In this document: positions 44,558 through 53,718 of the stretch, piece by piece
Position numbering within the stretch: position 1 is the first letter of the stretch
Layout: each line of letters opens with the position of its first letter
Assembly: GCA_023386555.1 (NCBI GenBank)
Contig: JAEWJK010000017.1
Location: 62,001 to 126,000, forward strand
Direction of reading: 5' to 3'
Length of the DNA: 64,000 nt
DNA from: Bacteroidota bacterium
Lineage (GTDB): Bacteria; Bacteroidota; Bacteroidia; Chitinophagales; Chitinophagaceae
Translations under genes and position numbers: made by a program
The notes under the pieces: generated by a model
Databases searched by the model: none
The model's input: the letters and a program-made list of their open reading frames with translations, nothing else
What the model was told of the DNA's origin: nothing

Positions 44558-45162
44558 GGTTCACGCAAAGAGCAAAGAAAGCAAAGCTGTGAAGATAAGT
44601 TACAAAAAAAATTTACCTAAAGACGTTGAGTCTTTGTTTATTGGCTTTTGTCTGTAATACAGCTTTTCATTGAATCATTTACACAGTAAATGATCTCTTT
44701 GCGTTCTTTGCGAATTAACAGTCTCAACATTTTTAGCAATCTCATTCTCCAAAAAAATCTGTTACACATAGATCGAACAAGATATTTCTCTGCGTTACCC
44801 TTTCTTCGAGGATCAAGTCTGACCATCACGTGCTAACTGAAGCCAGCAGTTTCACGCAAAGCCGCAAAGAAAGCAAGACGCAAAGTTTATTTCGGTAGCT
44901 TATATGTTTTCATAGCGTCTTTGCGTCATAGCGGTTAACATATTTACGAAGTAAATTCCTCTGCGATCTCTGCGTTTTTAAATCTCGAACAATCAATAAC
45001 CTCACCTCCATAAATTCTGTTGAACAGAATCACTCAAGAAATAATCTCTGCGTTATCTCTTCTTTTTTCATTAACATTTCTCTTGTAATAAAACTACCTT
45101 ATTACTTACTAACCAGCAACAAGGGCAATTCCCCTATTTTTGTTCACTTTAATTAACCACTT
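44558..45162. other. 605-base spacer of CGCAAAG/TTTGCG repeats
   Basis: No gene. Words of the CGCAAAG/CTTTGCG type occur at 44562, 44693, 44850-44888, 44918 and 44960, arranged as inverted clusters. The stem ATCATTTAC-ACA-GTAAATGAT (44672-44692) matches the one at 25791. A second, weaker version (ATTTAC-GAA-GTAAAT) lies near 44943. The whole region could fold into two long imperfect hairpins. Promoter elements for lepB lie at the right end, but I could not define them. Confidence 0.65.
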
Positions 45163-46686
45163 ATGGGTTGGATCATTTTTATTCTCTGGATTGTTGGCTG
45201 GCATATTGGTTTATACGGAATGTTTAAAAAAGCAGGTATTGCACCTTGGAAAGCACTAATTCCTTTTTATAACACCTGGATCATGGTTGAGCTATGCAAG
45301 ATTAAAAAGCTTTGGTTCTGGCTGCAGTTCATTCCAATTGCCGGGCAATTCATTACCATCTGGATATCCATCATCTGGGTAATGCACTTCGGTAAGTTTG
45401 ATCTCATCTCTCATACATTAACAGTATTCTTTCCCTATGTTTACTTTCCTTATTTAGGTTTTAATAAAACAGATCGGTGGAAAGGGCACGAAATATTCAA
45501 ACTGTATAAAAAACCTGCATCAAGAGAATGGATAGATGCTGCAGTATTTGCAATTGTTGCAGCAACAATCATCCGCACATTCATTTTCGAAGCTTATACA
45601 ATCCCTACTCCCAGTATGGAAAGAACTTTATTGGTGAATGATTTTCTCTTCGTAAATAAAATGAGCTATGGAGCCAGAATTCCACAAACACCATTAAGTT
45701 TTCCTTTCGTACATAATACACTTCCTTTCAGTACAACCACACCATCATATTTAGAATGGATACAGGTAGATTACAAACGCATCAAAGGTTTCGGCAATGT
45801 AAAACGTAATGATGTGGTAGTATTTAATTTCCCTGCCGGAGATACTATTATTAACCTGGCAAGCTTTGGTTCTAAAATTCCTTATTATGATGTATTGAGA
45901 GAACAATACAATGGTAACAGGGAACAATTAAAAGCAGATTATCCTATTCATGTTCATCCAATGGATAAAACTGATAACTACATTAAAAGATGTGTAGGTG
46001 TTGCAGGTGATAAGATACAAGTGATCAAAGGTGTACTATATGTAAATGATAAACCTGCAGATGTTCCATCAGGTCAGCAAACAGATTATGTTGTGCAGAC
46101 AAAAGGTATGTTCGATGAAGAATTTCTTACCAGTGAACTCGGATTCAAATTCGTTCAGAACGAGCAAGGCCAGATGGTAGAATTAAACAGTGATCTTGGG
46201 TTGATAAAAGAGAACACTTACATCATGAATCTGACTGCAGATAATGTAAAGAAGATAAGACAACATCCGATGTATATCTCAGATTCTATGTACACAGAAA
46301 CAGAACCTGATGCTAAGATGTTTCCCCATGATGCTTTATATAAATGGAATGCTGACAATTATGGCCCGATACAAATACCGGGTAAAGGACAAACAGTTAC
46401 ATTAACTGCTCAGAATATTAGCTTCTATCGTCGTATCATTACAACTTACGAGCATAACCAGTTAACAGAAACAAATGGTAGTTTCACCATCAATGGAAAG
46501 GCAACAAATACATATACTTTCAAATATGATTATTACTGGATGATGGGTGATAATCGTCATCGTAGCCAGGATAGTCGTTTCTGGGGTTTTGTTCCTGAAA
46601 CACACGTAGTAGGTAAGGCTTCTCTAATCTGGTTTAGCTGGGATGGTGGTCCAAGATGGAACAGGTTATTCAAAAGCATCAAATAA
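45163..46686 (+). CDS. lepB: Signal peptidase I
   Basis: Cleaves signal peptides of exported proteins at the inner membrane. The catalytic Ser151 lies in IPTPSMERTLL and the general-base Lys275 in DNYIKRCVGVAGDKIQV; a second box, YYWMMGDNRHRSQDSRFWGFVP, lies near residue 464. Unlike the E. coli enzyme, it has an N-terminal three-helix membrane domain (residues 1-100) and a long insert of about 140 residues between boxes, as is usual in Bacteroidota (507 aa). A terminator follows. Confidence 0.95.
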   Translation: MGWIIFILWIVGWHIGLYGMFKKAGIAPWKALIPFYNTWIMVELCKIKKLWFWLQFIPIAGQFITIWISIIWVMHFGKFDLISHTLTVFFPYVYFPYLGFNKTDRWKGHEIFKLYKKPASREWIDAAVFAIVAATIIRTFIFEAYTIPTPSMERTLLVNDFLFVNKMSYGARIPQTPLSFPFVHNTLPFSTTTPSYLEWIQVDYKRIKGFGNVKRNDVVVFNFPAGDTIINLASFGSKIPYYDVLREQYNGNREQLKADYPIHVHPMDKTDNYIKRCVGVAGDKIQVIKGVLYVNDKPADVPSGQQTDYVVQTKGMFDEEFLTSELGFKFVQNEQGQMVELNSDLGLIKENTYIMNLTADNVKKIRQHPMYISDSMYTETEPDAKMFPHDALYKWNADNYGPIQIPGKGQTVTLTAQNISFYRRIITTYEHNQLTETNGSFTINGKATNTYTFKYDYYWMMGDNRHRSQDSRFWGFVPETHVVGKASLIWFSWDGGPRWNRLFKSIK

Positions 46687-46701
46687 AATCTTATCTTAGT
46701 C

Positions 46702-46727
46702 AATCCTCACCACGGTGGGGATTTTTT
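46702..46727 (+). terminator. Terminator of lepB
   Basis: AATCCTCACC/GGTGGGGATT (46702-46722, one G-T pair) ends in TTTTTT. The GTG at 46715 that could extend the next frame lies in this hairpin. Confidence 0.85.
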
Positions 46728-46741
46728 ATCAAACACACCGA

Positions 46742-47224
46742 ATGACTGAGCAATATAATTTTGAATACGAAGTTTACAATTCAATTGATGAGCTGAATAC
46801 CTCAGACAAACAATTATTACAGGCAGCAAAAGATTTTACATCTACTGCTTATGCACCTTATTCTAACTTTCATGTAGCTGCTGTTGCAAAACTTGCAAAC
46901 GGAGAGATCATTAAAGGAACCAACCAGGAAAATGCAAGTTACCCGGTAGGTACTTGTGCAGAAAGAGCTTTGTTAGGTTCGCTGGGTGCATTATTTCCGA
47001 ACGAACCGATCGAAACAATGGCCATCACCTACCATAATCTTAATGGCACAAGCGATACTCCTGCTTCACCTTGTGGTATGTGCAGACAAGCTTTACGTGA
47101 ATATGAAGTAAGAACAAACCAATCCATTCGTTTGATTCTTGCAGGTAAAGAAGGAAGGATATTTATTATACCAAAAGCTTCGATGTTACTGCCATTAGGC
47201 TTTACGGGTGATGATTTGAAATAA
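46742..47224 (+). CDS. cdd: Cytidine deaminase
   Basis: Pyrimidine salvage: deaminates cytidine and deoxycytidine to uridine forms. Zinc and catalytic residues lie in NASYPVGTCAERALLG (Cys and the essential Glu) and SPCGMCRQALREY (PCxxC). I use the ATG at 46742 (160 aa); an in-frame GTG at 46715 lies inside the lepB terminator. The length is between the short tetrameric and long dimeric forms, like other Bacteroidota versions. It is probably monocistronic. Confidence 0.95.
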   Translation: MTEQYNFEYEVYNSIDELNTSDKQLLQAAKDFTSTAYAPYSNFHVAAVAKLANGEIIKGTNQENASYPVGTCAERALLGSLGALFPNEPIETMAITYHNLNGTSDTPASPCGMCRQALREYEVRTNQSIRLILAGKEGRIFIIPKASMLLPLGFTGDDLK

Positions 47225-47410
47225 TTGTTTCGCCAGCTTTTAGTTTTCATAGCATCGTCTGTTGTGTCAAATCGACGAAGGAGATTTCACCGAGGCAAAA
47301 CTCTAAAATAATATATGGAGGTACTCTCTTATACGTTCTGAACTTTATTCAACAGTCAATAGAAACTGGCGGACTGATTTTTGCTTAATTTCATCTCAAA
47401 CACTTTGCTC

Positions 47411-50191
47411 ATGAGACAAGTTAAGCTCTTGCTGTTTTTTACCTTTCTTGCATCAATAGCAAGATCTCAGAATTTTGGAGGCAATCCACCAACAAAATGG
47501 GCTCAGATAAACACTGACACAGTAAAAGTAATTTTTCCAACAGGTCTTGATAGCATTGCTCAACGTATAGCCACATTAGCCCATCATTTACAAAGAGATT
47601 CCATATATAAACACCGTTATAAAAAAATCAGTATCGTTCTGCAGAATAATGCAACAATCTCTAACGCTTATGTTTCACTGGCCCCTTATCGAAGTGAATT
47701 TTACTTAACACCTCCGCAAAATGCTTTTGAACTTGGTAGCTTAAGCTGGGCTGATAATTTAATTGTGCATGAATGGAGACATGTGCAGCAATACAATTAT
47801 TTCAATCGTGGATTGGCATCTGTTGCTGGTGCTATTCTGGGTGAAGAAGGAAGAGCTTTGTTTAATGCTATAGCAGTACCTGATTGGTTCTTTGAAGGTG
47901 ATGCAGTTTTGGGAGAAACAAAATATACAAAACAGGGAAGAGGAAGATTGCCTTTGGCTTTTAGTAGTTATAAAAGTTTATTACTCGCCAACAAGGATTA
48001 TTCTTACATGAAGCTTAGGAATGGATCTTTAAAAGACCTGGTACCTAACCATTATGATCTTGGTTATTTGTTAGTGGCTTATGGGGTAGAAAAATATGGT
48101 GATGATTTCTGGACTAAAGTAACTGCCGATGCGGCTGCTTTTAAACCACTCATCTATCCTCTACAAGGTGCAGTAAAAAAGCATGCAGGAATATCTTATA
48201 AACAATTCGTGAATGATGCATTTTCTTATTATCAGGATCAATGGAAAAAAGAAAACAAAGGATCAGATCTTAACTGGCTCACCAAAGAAAATAATTACAA
48301 AACCGATTATCTCTTTCCTTATGCAGATAAAAAGGGAAAGACGATTGCATTAAAGCAAAGTTCAAAATCAAATCCTGCTTTTATTAGCCTATCCTCCGAT
48401 GGAAAAGAAGATATTATTGCTGCACAGGATATAACCTTAGATCGTTATTTCTCTTATAGAAATGGAAGAATCGTTTATGCAGTTTATAGTCCAGATGCAA
48501 GATGGTCCAACAGGGAATACAGCAACATTGTTTTGCTAGACATTAATACCGGTTCCAGGAAAAAATTGACTACTAAGTCAAAATATTTTTCTCCTGATAT
48601 TTCATCAGATGGAAAGTATGTAGTGGCTGTTAACTTAGCAACAACCGGAGAACAGGGATTGGTATTAATGGATGACGAGGCTAAAATAACCAGGATTATA
48701 AATCCCGGGAATGGTGAAGTATTCAGTTATCCAAAATTCTCAAAGAATGATGATGCTGTATTTGTAATTGCTCGTAACAGTAAAGGGTTAATGGGCCTTC
48801 AAAAATTTTCTTTGATCAAACAGAATAATGTAAGAGAAATCATTATTCCTTTTGGCAATTATGTTATCGGTTTTCCGGTGGTGAATGGGGATACTGTTAC
48901 ATTTACTGCAACAACGAATGGTAGTGATGATGTATATGCCTGGGTTGAAACCAACAATAAATTGTATCACATTGCTTCTTATCCGTCAGGATTATATCAA
49001 TCAACTTTGGCAAATGGAAAATTGATCGCCTCTGCTTTTACCGCTTCCGGCCAACGTCTGGCTGTTATTAATATGAATTGGAAAGAAGTAGCTGCACCAC
49101 CAACTGTAAATGATCTGTATGTTGACCAAGCCCTTGATGCTTCATTGAACATTACAAATATTCCTTCCGAAAGATTTTCATATCGTAAGTACAGTACATT
49201 ATCACATCCGTTCAACTTTCATAGCTGGAGACCATATTATGATCCACCAGAATATTCATTTACTGTTTACGGGCAAAATGTATTGAACACTATTGCAACT
49301 GAATTAGCTTATACATACAATGAAAATGAGAACAGTCATAGCGCTTCCGGAAATCTTATTTATGGTGGCACATTCATACAGCCTTTTGTTGGATTAAATC
49401 ATACATGGAACAGGTCATTGGCAGTAAGACCAGACACTGTTGCATATTGGAATGAAATGGAATGGTTTGCAGGGCTTCAGTTGCCTCTTGAACTTACAGG
49501 TGGTAAAATGTATCGTTATCTGAATTTATCCGCAAGTTATCATTCAAGCGATATTAATTTTACAGGTTCGAACAAAAACCTGTTTAAAGCAACCGATGTA
49601 AGATATGTGCAGGGAAGAATCATTTTCACCAGCCAATTGCAAAAAGCAGCGCAGCATATATTTCCAAAGTTTGCATTTACAGGCCTACTGCAAATGAGAG
49701 CATCAACGAATGTGCATGCAAGGCAGTTTTTAGCCTCGGGCAGTTTGTATTTGCCGGGCTTATTCAAAACACATAGCATCGTGGTTTCTGCAGCCTACCA
49801 GGGAAGAGATACAATGAGGAGATATGGCTTCACCAATAATTTCGCCTTTTCAAGAGGTTATGATGGTGGTGTAGATTTTCCTAGAATGTGGAAGATCGGA
49901 GGTAATTATCATTTTCCATTAATACATCCTGACTGGGGCTTTGCAAACCTTGTATACTTTCAAAGGATAAGAGCAAATGCATTTACTGATCTTACACAGG
50001 TGAAAAGTTTACGGACAGGCGCCGTTTCGAGTTATATTTCCAGTGGTGGAGAAGTTTATTTCGATACTAAATGGTGGAATCAACTGCCTGTAACATTCGG
50101 CATTAGGTATAACAGGTTAATGAATGGAGGCCGGCTTGGACTTGCACCAAACCAATGGGAGATCATATTACCGGTTGATCTTATTCGTTGA
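47411..50191 (+). CDS. Zinc metallopeptidase/beta-propeller/outer-membrane barrel fusion protein
   Basis: I know no named family covering the whole protein. After a signal peptide (RQVKLLLFFTFLASIARSQ) the first 280 residues look like a gluzincin peptidase: HEWRH (120-124, numbering from the chosen start) and a downstream Glu in PDWFFEGDAVLGET (162). The middle (about 290-580) has WD40/TolB-like propeller blades such as FSPDISSDGKYVVAVN. The C-terminal 300 residues have the pattern of outer-membrane beta-barrel strands and end NQWEIILPVDLIR. I use the ATG at 47411 (926 aa) rather than the in-frame ATG at 47381. Inverted copies of a dispersed repeat flank it. Confidence 0.75.
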   Translation: MRQVKLLLFFTFLASIARSQNFGGNPPTKWAQINTDTVKVIFPTGLDSIAQRIATLAHHLQRDSIYKHRYKKISIVLQNNATISNAYVSLAPYRSEFYLTPPQNAFELGSLSWADNLIVHEWRHVQQYNYFNRGLASVAGAILGEEGRALFNAIAVPDWFFEGDAVLGETKYTKQGRGRLPLAFSSYKSLLLANKDYSYMKLRNGSLKDLVPNHYDLGYLLVAYGVEKYGDDFWTKVTADAAAFKPLIYPLQGAVKKHAGISYKQFVNDAFSYYQDQWKKENKGSDLNWLTKENNYKTDYLFPYADKKGKTIALKQSSKSNPAFISLSSDGKEDIIAAQDITLDRYFSYRNGRIVYAVYSPDARWSNREYSNIVLLDINTGSRKKLTTKSKYFSPDISSDGKYVVAVNLATTGEQGLVLMDDEAKITRIINPGNGEVFSYPKFSKNDDAVFVIARNSKGLMGLQKFSLIKQNNVREIIIPFGNYVIGFPVVNGDTVTFTATTNGSDDVYAWVETNNKLYHIASYPSGLYQSTLANGKLIASAFTASGQRLAVINMNWKEVAAPPTVNDLYVDQALDASLNITNIPSERFSYRKYSTLSHPFNFHSWRPYYDPPEYSFTVYGQNVLNTIATELAYTYNENENSHSASGNLIYGGTFIQPFVGLNHTWNRSLAVRPDTVAYWNEMEWFAGLQLPLELTGGKMYRYLNLSASYHSSDINFTGSNKNLFKATDVRYVQGRIIFTSQLQKAAQHIFPKFAFTGLLQMRASTNVHARQFLASGSLYLPGLFKTHSIVVSAAYQGRDTMRRYGFTNNFAFSRGYDGGVDFPRMWKIGGNYHFPLIHPDWGFANLVYFQRIRANAFTDLTQVKSLRTGAVSSYISSGGEVYFDTKWWNQLPVTFGIRYNRLMNGGRLGLAPNQWEIILPVDLIR

Positions 50192-50216
50192 GGGATCTGC
50201 TTCGAAATGATATGCA

Positions 50217-50235
50217 GTACAAGTGAGTGACACAA
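50217..50235 (+). repeat. 19-bp dispersed repeat, third copy
   Basis: GTACAAGTGAGTGACACAA, identical to 36066-36084 and inverse of 33044-33062, 25 bases past the stop of the metallopeptidase-like gene. Sequence around it (TAGCATCGT, inverted) partly matches 47240-47262 upstream of the same gene. Confidence 0.75.
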
Positions 50236-50343
50236 GGAACGATGCTATAAAAGCGGAACGCTGGCCTCATACTTCTTAAATTGTTAAAAAAATGCTGCCA
50301 ACTTATTGTTGAGAGACTTATTTTTGCGGCTGAATTTCAAGCT

Positions 50344-50556
50344 ATGGCACACGAAGTCCACGATTTTGACAATCCACAGGAAAAAGATATAAAGCACAAC
50401 TGGGTAAACTCTTCAAGATTTTTATTTTACCTGCAGGTGTTTTGCATTGTTGCATTTATTTTAGGTGGATGTTACAGGCTGTATAACAATCGTTACCACG
50501 GTACACCAAAAGTAGAAGTGCCTGATAACACACTGTCTACACCAAAGTATAAGTAA
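50344..50556 (+). CDS. Small single-span membrane protein (70 aa)
   Basis: Not recognised. Starting from the ATG at 50344 (AHEVHDFDNPQEKDIKHNW at the N-terminus), there is one membrane helix (FLFYLQVFCIVAFILGGCYRLY) and a short Pro-rich tail. It lies just upstream of tRNA-Gly, whose promoter overlaps the end of the gene. It could be a short accessory subunit of a membrane complex, but nothing in the window supports this. Confidence 0.6.
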   Translation: MAHEVHDFDNPQEKDIKHNWVNSSRFLFYLQVFCIVAFILGGCYRLYNNRYHGTPKVEVPDNTLSTPKYK

Positions 50557-50572
50557 AAAGTGGTGTAAAAAT

Positions 50573-50602
50573 TTTGCAGTAATTATTTGCACCCTATATT
50601 TG
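50573..50602 (+). promoter_or_regulatory. Bacteroidota-type promoter of tRNA-Gly
   Basis: -33 box TTTG (50573-50576) and -7 box TATATTTG (50595-50602), 18 bases apart, matching the TTTG-N19-TAnnTTTG pattern and 21 bases before the tRNA. The 18-base string TATATTTGCAGCCCATTA is shared with the sucA promoter. Confidence 0.75.
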
Positions 50603-50623
50603 CAGCCCATTAGTTCTTTACAT

Positions 50624-50696
<73 letters not shown>

Positions 50697-50707
50697 CATT
50701 GAAAATT

Positions 50708-50733
50708 ATCCCGCAATCAGCGGGATTTTTTTT
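50708..50733 (+). terminator. Terminator between tRNA-Gly and tRNA-Leu
   Basis: Perfect 7-bp stem ATCCCGC/GCGGGAT (50708-50714 with 50720-50726), loop AATCA, then a run of T. Confidence 0.85.
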
Positions 50734-50761
50734 CAGAACGATTCCGATCTATCGGGAAGGA

Positions 50762-50847
50762 GCCCTGGTGGTGAAATTGGTAGACACGCAGGACTTAAAA
50801 TCCTGTGGGCAGCAATGTCCGTAACGGTTCAAGTCCGTTCCGGGGCA
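50762..50847 (+). tRNA. tRNA-Leu (anticodon TAA)
   Basis: 86-nt class II tRNA with a long variable arm. Acceptor GCCCTGG pairs with CCGGGGC (one G-T), anticodon arm CAGGA-CTTAAAA-TCCTG reads TAA, T-arm ACGG-TTCAAGT-CCGT, discriminator A at 50847. Confidence 0.96.
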
Positions 50848-50848
50848 C

Positions 50849-50882
50849 AAAAAAAAGCGACATCGAAAGTGTCGCTTTTTTT
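50849..50882. terminator. Terminator after tRNA-Leu
   Basis: AGCGACA/TGTCGCT (50856-50862 with 50870-50876), extended by A/T pairs, with A- and T-runs on both sides. It can serve tRNA-Leu and the opposing YD-like gene. Confidence 0.85.
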
Positions 50883-50902
50883 ATTTCAATATATATAATC
50901 CA

Positions 50903-51739
50903 TTATTTGGAGTAAGCATACTCAATTCTTCCAACCAATCTTCTTTGCTTATCGTAGCAAACCTCTTTTGTTTTTAAACCATTGGCATCATAACTATACT
51001 GCCAAAGCAAATAAGTAGAAGTGCCTTGCAATGTTTGCATCATCTGGCTCACTCTTCCATTGGCATCGTATTCAAAAATGAAATCAGGTAACAGTTTTTT
51101 ACTCTTTGAATAAAAACGAACAATGTCTGTCAATTGCTTTTTATCATTGTAGTAATAAAAATAAGTTTCCAGCAAGCGGTTCTTCTTCATCCATCTTTCT
51201 TCTGCCAGGTTATCTTTTTCATCATACAGAAATTCAACCTTAACAGTGTCGGTTCTGTTCTTGATCTTCAACATATGATCCGGTGATCCGTTTTGCTTGT
51301 AAAACCATTGGTGTACCTCAATCGTATTGCCTGCATGTTCAGGATCGATGCTTTGTGTGGTGATCTTAGAAAGTTTCCCTTCCGCATTGTATTCGTAATC
51401 TGTTATATTCGATACTCCACGTAAACTGTCAGATGTTCTTCTTAGCCTATTGTTTTCAAAATGGCTAACTGTAGTAGTAGTTACATTCGATATAGAAGTT
51501 GTAGTGGTAGTAAGTCTTTTTTTATCCCTGCTCAGTTCCTGTTTTAGTTGAAAGTTGGGTGTTTGACTGTTGTCTGATTCAAAGCTTACACCTTTCACCT
51601 GGCTTTGATTGGTAGATTTTAGTAATACATAGTTGTTATTACTCTGTTGAGTAGAGATAATATCGTTATAGTAATGTTGAGTAAAACCGTGAAAAAAGAA
51701 TAGTAACAGAACCGGTAATGCAAACATCTTTTTCATCAA
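50903..51739 (-). CDS. Secreted YD-like repeat protein
   Basis: Not a named family. The signal peptide is KKMFALPVLLLFFFHGFTQ. The rest carries repeats of the type YEYNAEGKLSKI, FLYDEKDNLAEE, YYYNDKKQLTDI, FEYDANGRVSQM and YSYDANGLKTKE, which resemble single YD/RHS repeats (residues about 120-270). Other small proteins with such repeats are cell-surface or carbohydrate-binding. The gene lies alone between tRNA-Leu and DUF3667. Confidence 0.75.
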   Translation of the reverse strand: MMKKMFALPVLLLFFFHGFTQHYYNDIISTQQSNNNYVLLKSTNQSQVKGVSFESDNSQTPNFQLKQELSRDKKRLTTTTTSISNVTTTTVSHFENNRLRRTSDSLRGVSNITDYEYNAEGKLSKITTQSIDPEHAGNTIEVHQWFYKQNGSPDHMLKIKNRTDTVKVEFLYDEKDNLAEERWMKKNRLLETYFYYYNDKKQLTDIVRFYSKSKKLLPDFIFEYDANGRVSQMMQTLQGTSTYLLWQYSYDANGLKTKEVCYDKQRRLVGRIEYAYSK

Positions 51740-51845
51740 GGGAGAATTTCCTCAAAAATAAACTTCCTGAAGTCAGTTGTCAAAAACAGGCTGTTAACAA
51801 ACTTGTCTCTTATCATTAGTTGTGTATTTTTATTCAAACGTTAAC

Positions 51846-52940
51846 ATGTCTCATCTCCCCGAAAGAAAGGAAAAGATTTGTTTGAATTGCAAGTCTGTAA
51901 TTTATGGTCGTTTTTGCCATGTCTGCGGCCAGCAGAATACTGAGCCGAAAGAAACTTTTTGGGGCCTCATCACTCATTTTATTTATGATGTAACGCACTT
52001 CGATGGAAAATTCTTTGCTACTACCAAACATCTTTTATTCAGGCCTGGATATTTAGCTTACGAATACTTGAGAGGAAGAAGAGCAAGCTATCTTAATCCG
52101 ATAAAGATGTATGTGTTTACATCGGCTTTCTTTTTTATTCTTTTCTTCTCTTTCATTAAAACGGATAAAGACGAAGCTCAACAGGCAAAAGAAAAAGCTG
52201 CGTTAATAGAGAAAAGGAAGGAATTAGAAAATGCGATATTGAATGAAGCTGACAGTACAGAACGTAAAGCGTTACGCAAACAGATTGACAGACTAAATAA
52301 TCGGATTAAATATTGGGGACAAACTGGTATTATAAAAGTAGCAGATGAGGATATCTCCACGGTGGATGATGAGAATGTGATAGGTGGGGAAGATCTTCCA
52401 AGAACAGTAGCAGCCTACGATTCTATCCAGGCTTCATTACCGGCTGAAAAAAGAGATGGATGGTTTTACAGAACAGGTATCAGGAAAATAATTTCCATCA
52501 ATGAAAAAAACAGGGGAAGCAGAAAACAATTCTGGCTCAAGGTGAATGAAAAGTTTACTCATTCTATTCCGCAAATGATGTTTGTTTCTTTACCCTTTGT
52601 GGCACTGATTCTTAAATTGCTGTATATACGACGAAAACAATATTACTATGTGAATCATGTTGTATTCACAGTAAATTTATATATAGCCATCTATTTATTG
52701 CTGTTACTTTTTTATGCATTTGCCGGTTTATTCAATGTAACAGGAATAAGAATATTTGAGATAATGGCGATAATTACCTTCCTGGGTATATTCTTCTATG
52801 TCTATAAATCATTACGCAATTTTTATAAACAAAGGAGAGCAAAGACGATCTTTAAATACTTTCTGTTTCTTTACCTGTTTATAATGATGATCAGCATATT
52901 GATGCTGGTATATCTTTTAACCTCTGCACTTTTAATTTAA
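51846..52940 (+). CDS. DUF3667 membrane protein with zinc-ribbon-like N-terminus
   Basis: The N-terminal 25 residues contain a four-cysteine ribbon (CLNCKSV...CHVCGQQ), then ITHFIYDVTHFDGKFFATTKHLLFRPGYLAYEYLRGRRASYLNPIKMYVF, the DUF3667 signature. Three further helices follow in the C-terminal third. Function unknown; widespread in Bacteroidota. I use the ATG at 51846 (364 aa). It is 4 bases upstream of mazG, so the two are probably cotranscribed. Confidence 0.85.
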   Translation: MSHLPERKEKICLNCKSVIYGRFCHVCGQQNTEPKETFWGLITHFIYDVTHFDGKFFATTKHLLFRPGYLAYEYLRGRRASYLNPIKMYVFTSAFFFILFFSFIKTDKDEAQQAKEKAALIEKRKELENAILNEADSTERKALRKQIDRLNNRIKYWGQTGIIKVADEDISTVDDENVIGGEDLPRTVAAYDSIQASLPAEKRDGWFYRTGIRKIISINEKNRGSRKQFWLKVNEKFTHSIPQMMFVSLPFVALILKLLYIRRKQYYYVNHVVFTVNLYIAIYLLLLLFYAFAGLFNVTGIRIFEIMAIITFLGIFFYVYKSLRNFYKQRRAKTIFKYFLFLYLFIMMISILMLVYLLTSALLI

Positions 52941-52944
52941 TAAC

Positions 52945-53718
52945 ATGCAAGCCGTTTCAGATTCTTTTATAAAATTGGTGACGATAATGGATGAGTTAAG
53001 GGAGAAATGTCCCTGGGATAAAAAGCAAACCATCCATACACTTCGTTCGATGACAATTGAAGAGTTATATGAACTGGCTGATGCAATCACAGAAGAGAAC
53101 TGGCAACATATAAAAGAAGAGTTAGGTGATCTTTTGTTGCATATTCTTTTCTATTCAAAAATTGGCTCTGAACAAAAACAATTCACTTTACAGGAAGTAA
53201 TAGATGGCATTGCACAAAAGCTCATTATTCGTCATCCACATATTTATGGAGATGTACAGGTGAATTCTGAAGAAGATGTAAAACGTAACTGGGAAAAGAT
53301 CAAGATAAAGGAAGGAAAAGATTCTGTGTTGAGTGGTGTTCCCAAATCTTTGCCTGCCATTGTAAAAGCCAGCAGGGTACAGGAAAAAGCAAAGCAGGTA
53401 GGTTTTGAATGGGAGAATAAAGCCGATGTATGGAAGAAAGTGGAAGAAGAGATGGACGAGTTAAAAGAAGCAGAAACAATCTCTGTAGAGCGAACAGAAG
53501 AAGAATTTGGTGATCTTTTGTTTAGCCTGGTGAACTATGCACGGTTTTTGCATATTGATGCCGAAACTGCATTAGAAAAAACAAATAAGAAGTTTATTTA
53601 TCGTTTTCAGCAGATGGAAGAAAAGGCAAAAGCTAATGGAAGATCATTAACCGATATGTCTTTGCAGGAAATGGATGACATCTGGAACGAAATAAAAACC
53701 AAAAAAGATAATTCTTGA
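52945..53718 (+). CDS. mazG: Nucleoside triphosphate pyrophosphohydrolase
   Basis: Hydrolyses (d)NTPs to monophosphates, probably protecting the nucleotide pool. Two MazG domains are visible: LREKCPWDKKQTIHTLRSMTIEELYELADAI with KEELGDLLLHILF, and a C-terminal repeat WKKVEEEMDELKEAE with EEFGDLLFSLVNYARF, whose EExxE/GD residues bind magnesium. 257 aa, full length. Its TGA stop (53716-53718) overlaps the TTG start of the kinase gene, suggesting translational coupling. Confidence 0.94.
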   Translation: MQAVSDSFIKLVTIMDELREKCPWDKKQTIHTLRSMTIEELYELADAITEENWQHIKEELGDLLLHILFYSKIGSEQKQFTLQEVIDGIAQKLIIRHPHIYGDVQVNSEEDVKRNWEKIKIKEGKDSVLSGVPKSLPAIVKASRVQEKAKQVGFEWENKADVWKKVEEEMDELKEAETISVERTEEEFGDLLFSLVNYARFLHIDAETALEKTNKKFIYRFQQMEEKAKANGRSLTDMSLQEMDDIWNEIKTKKDNS

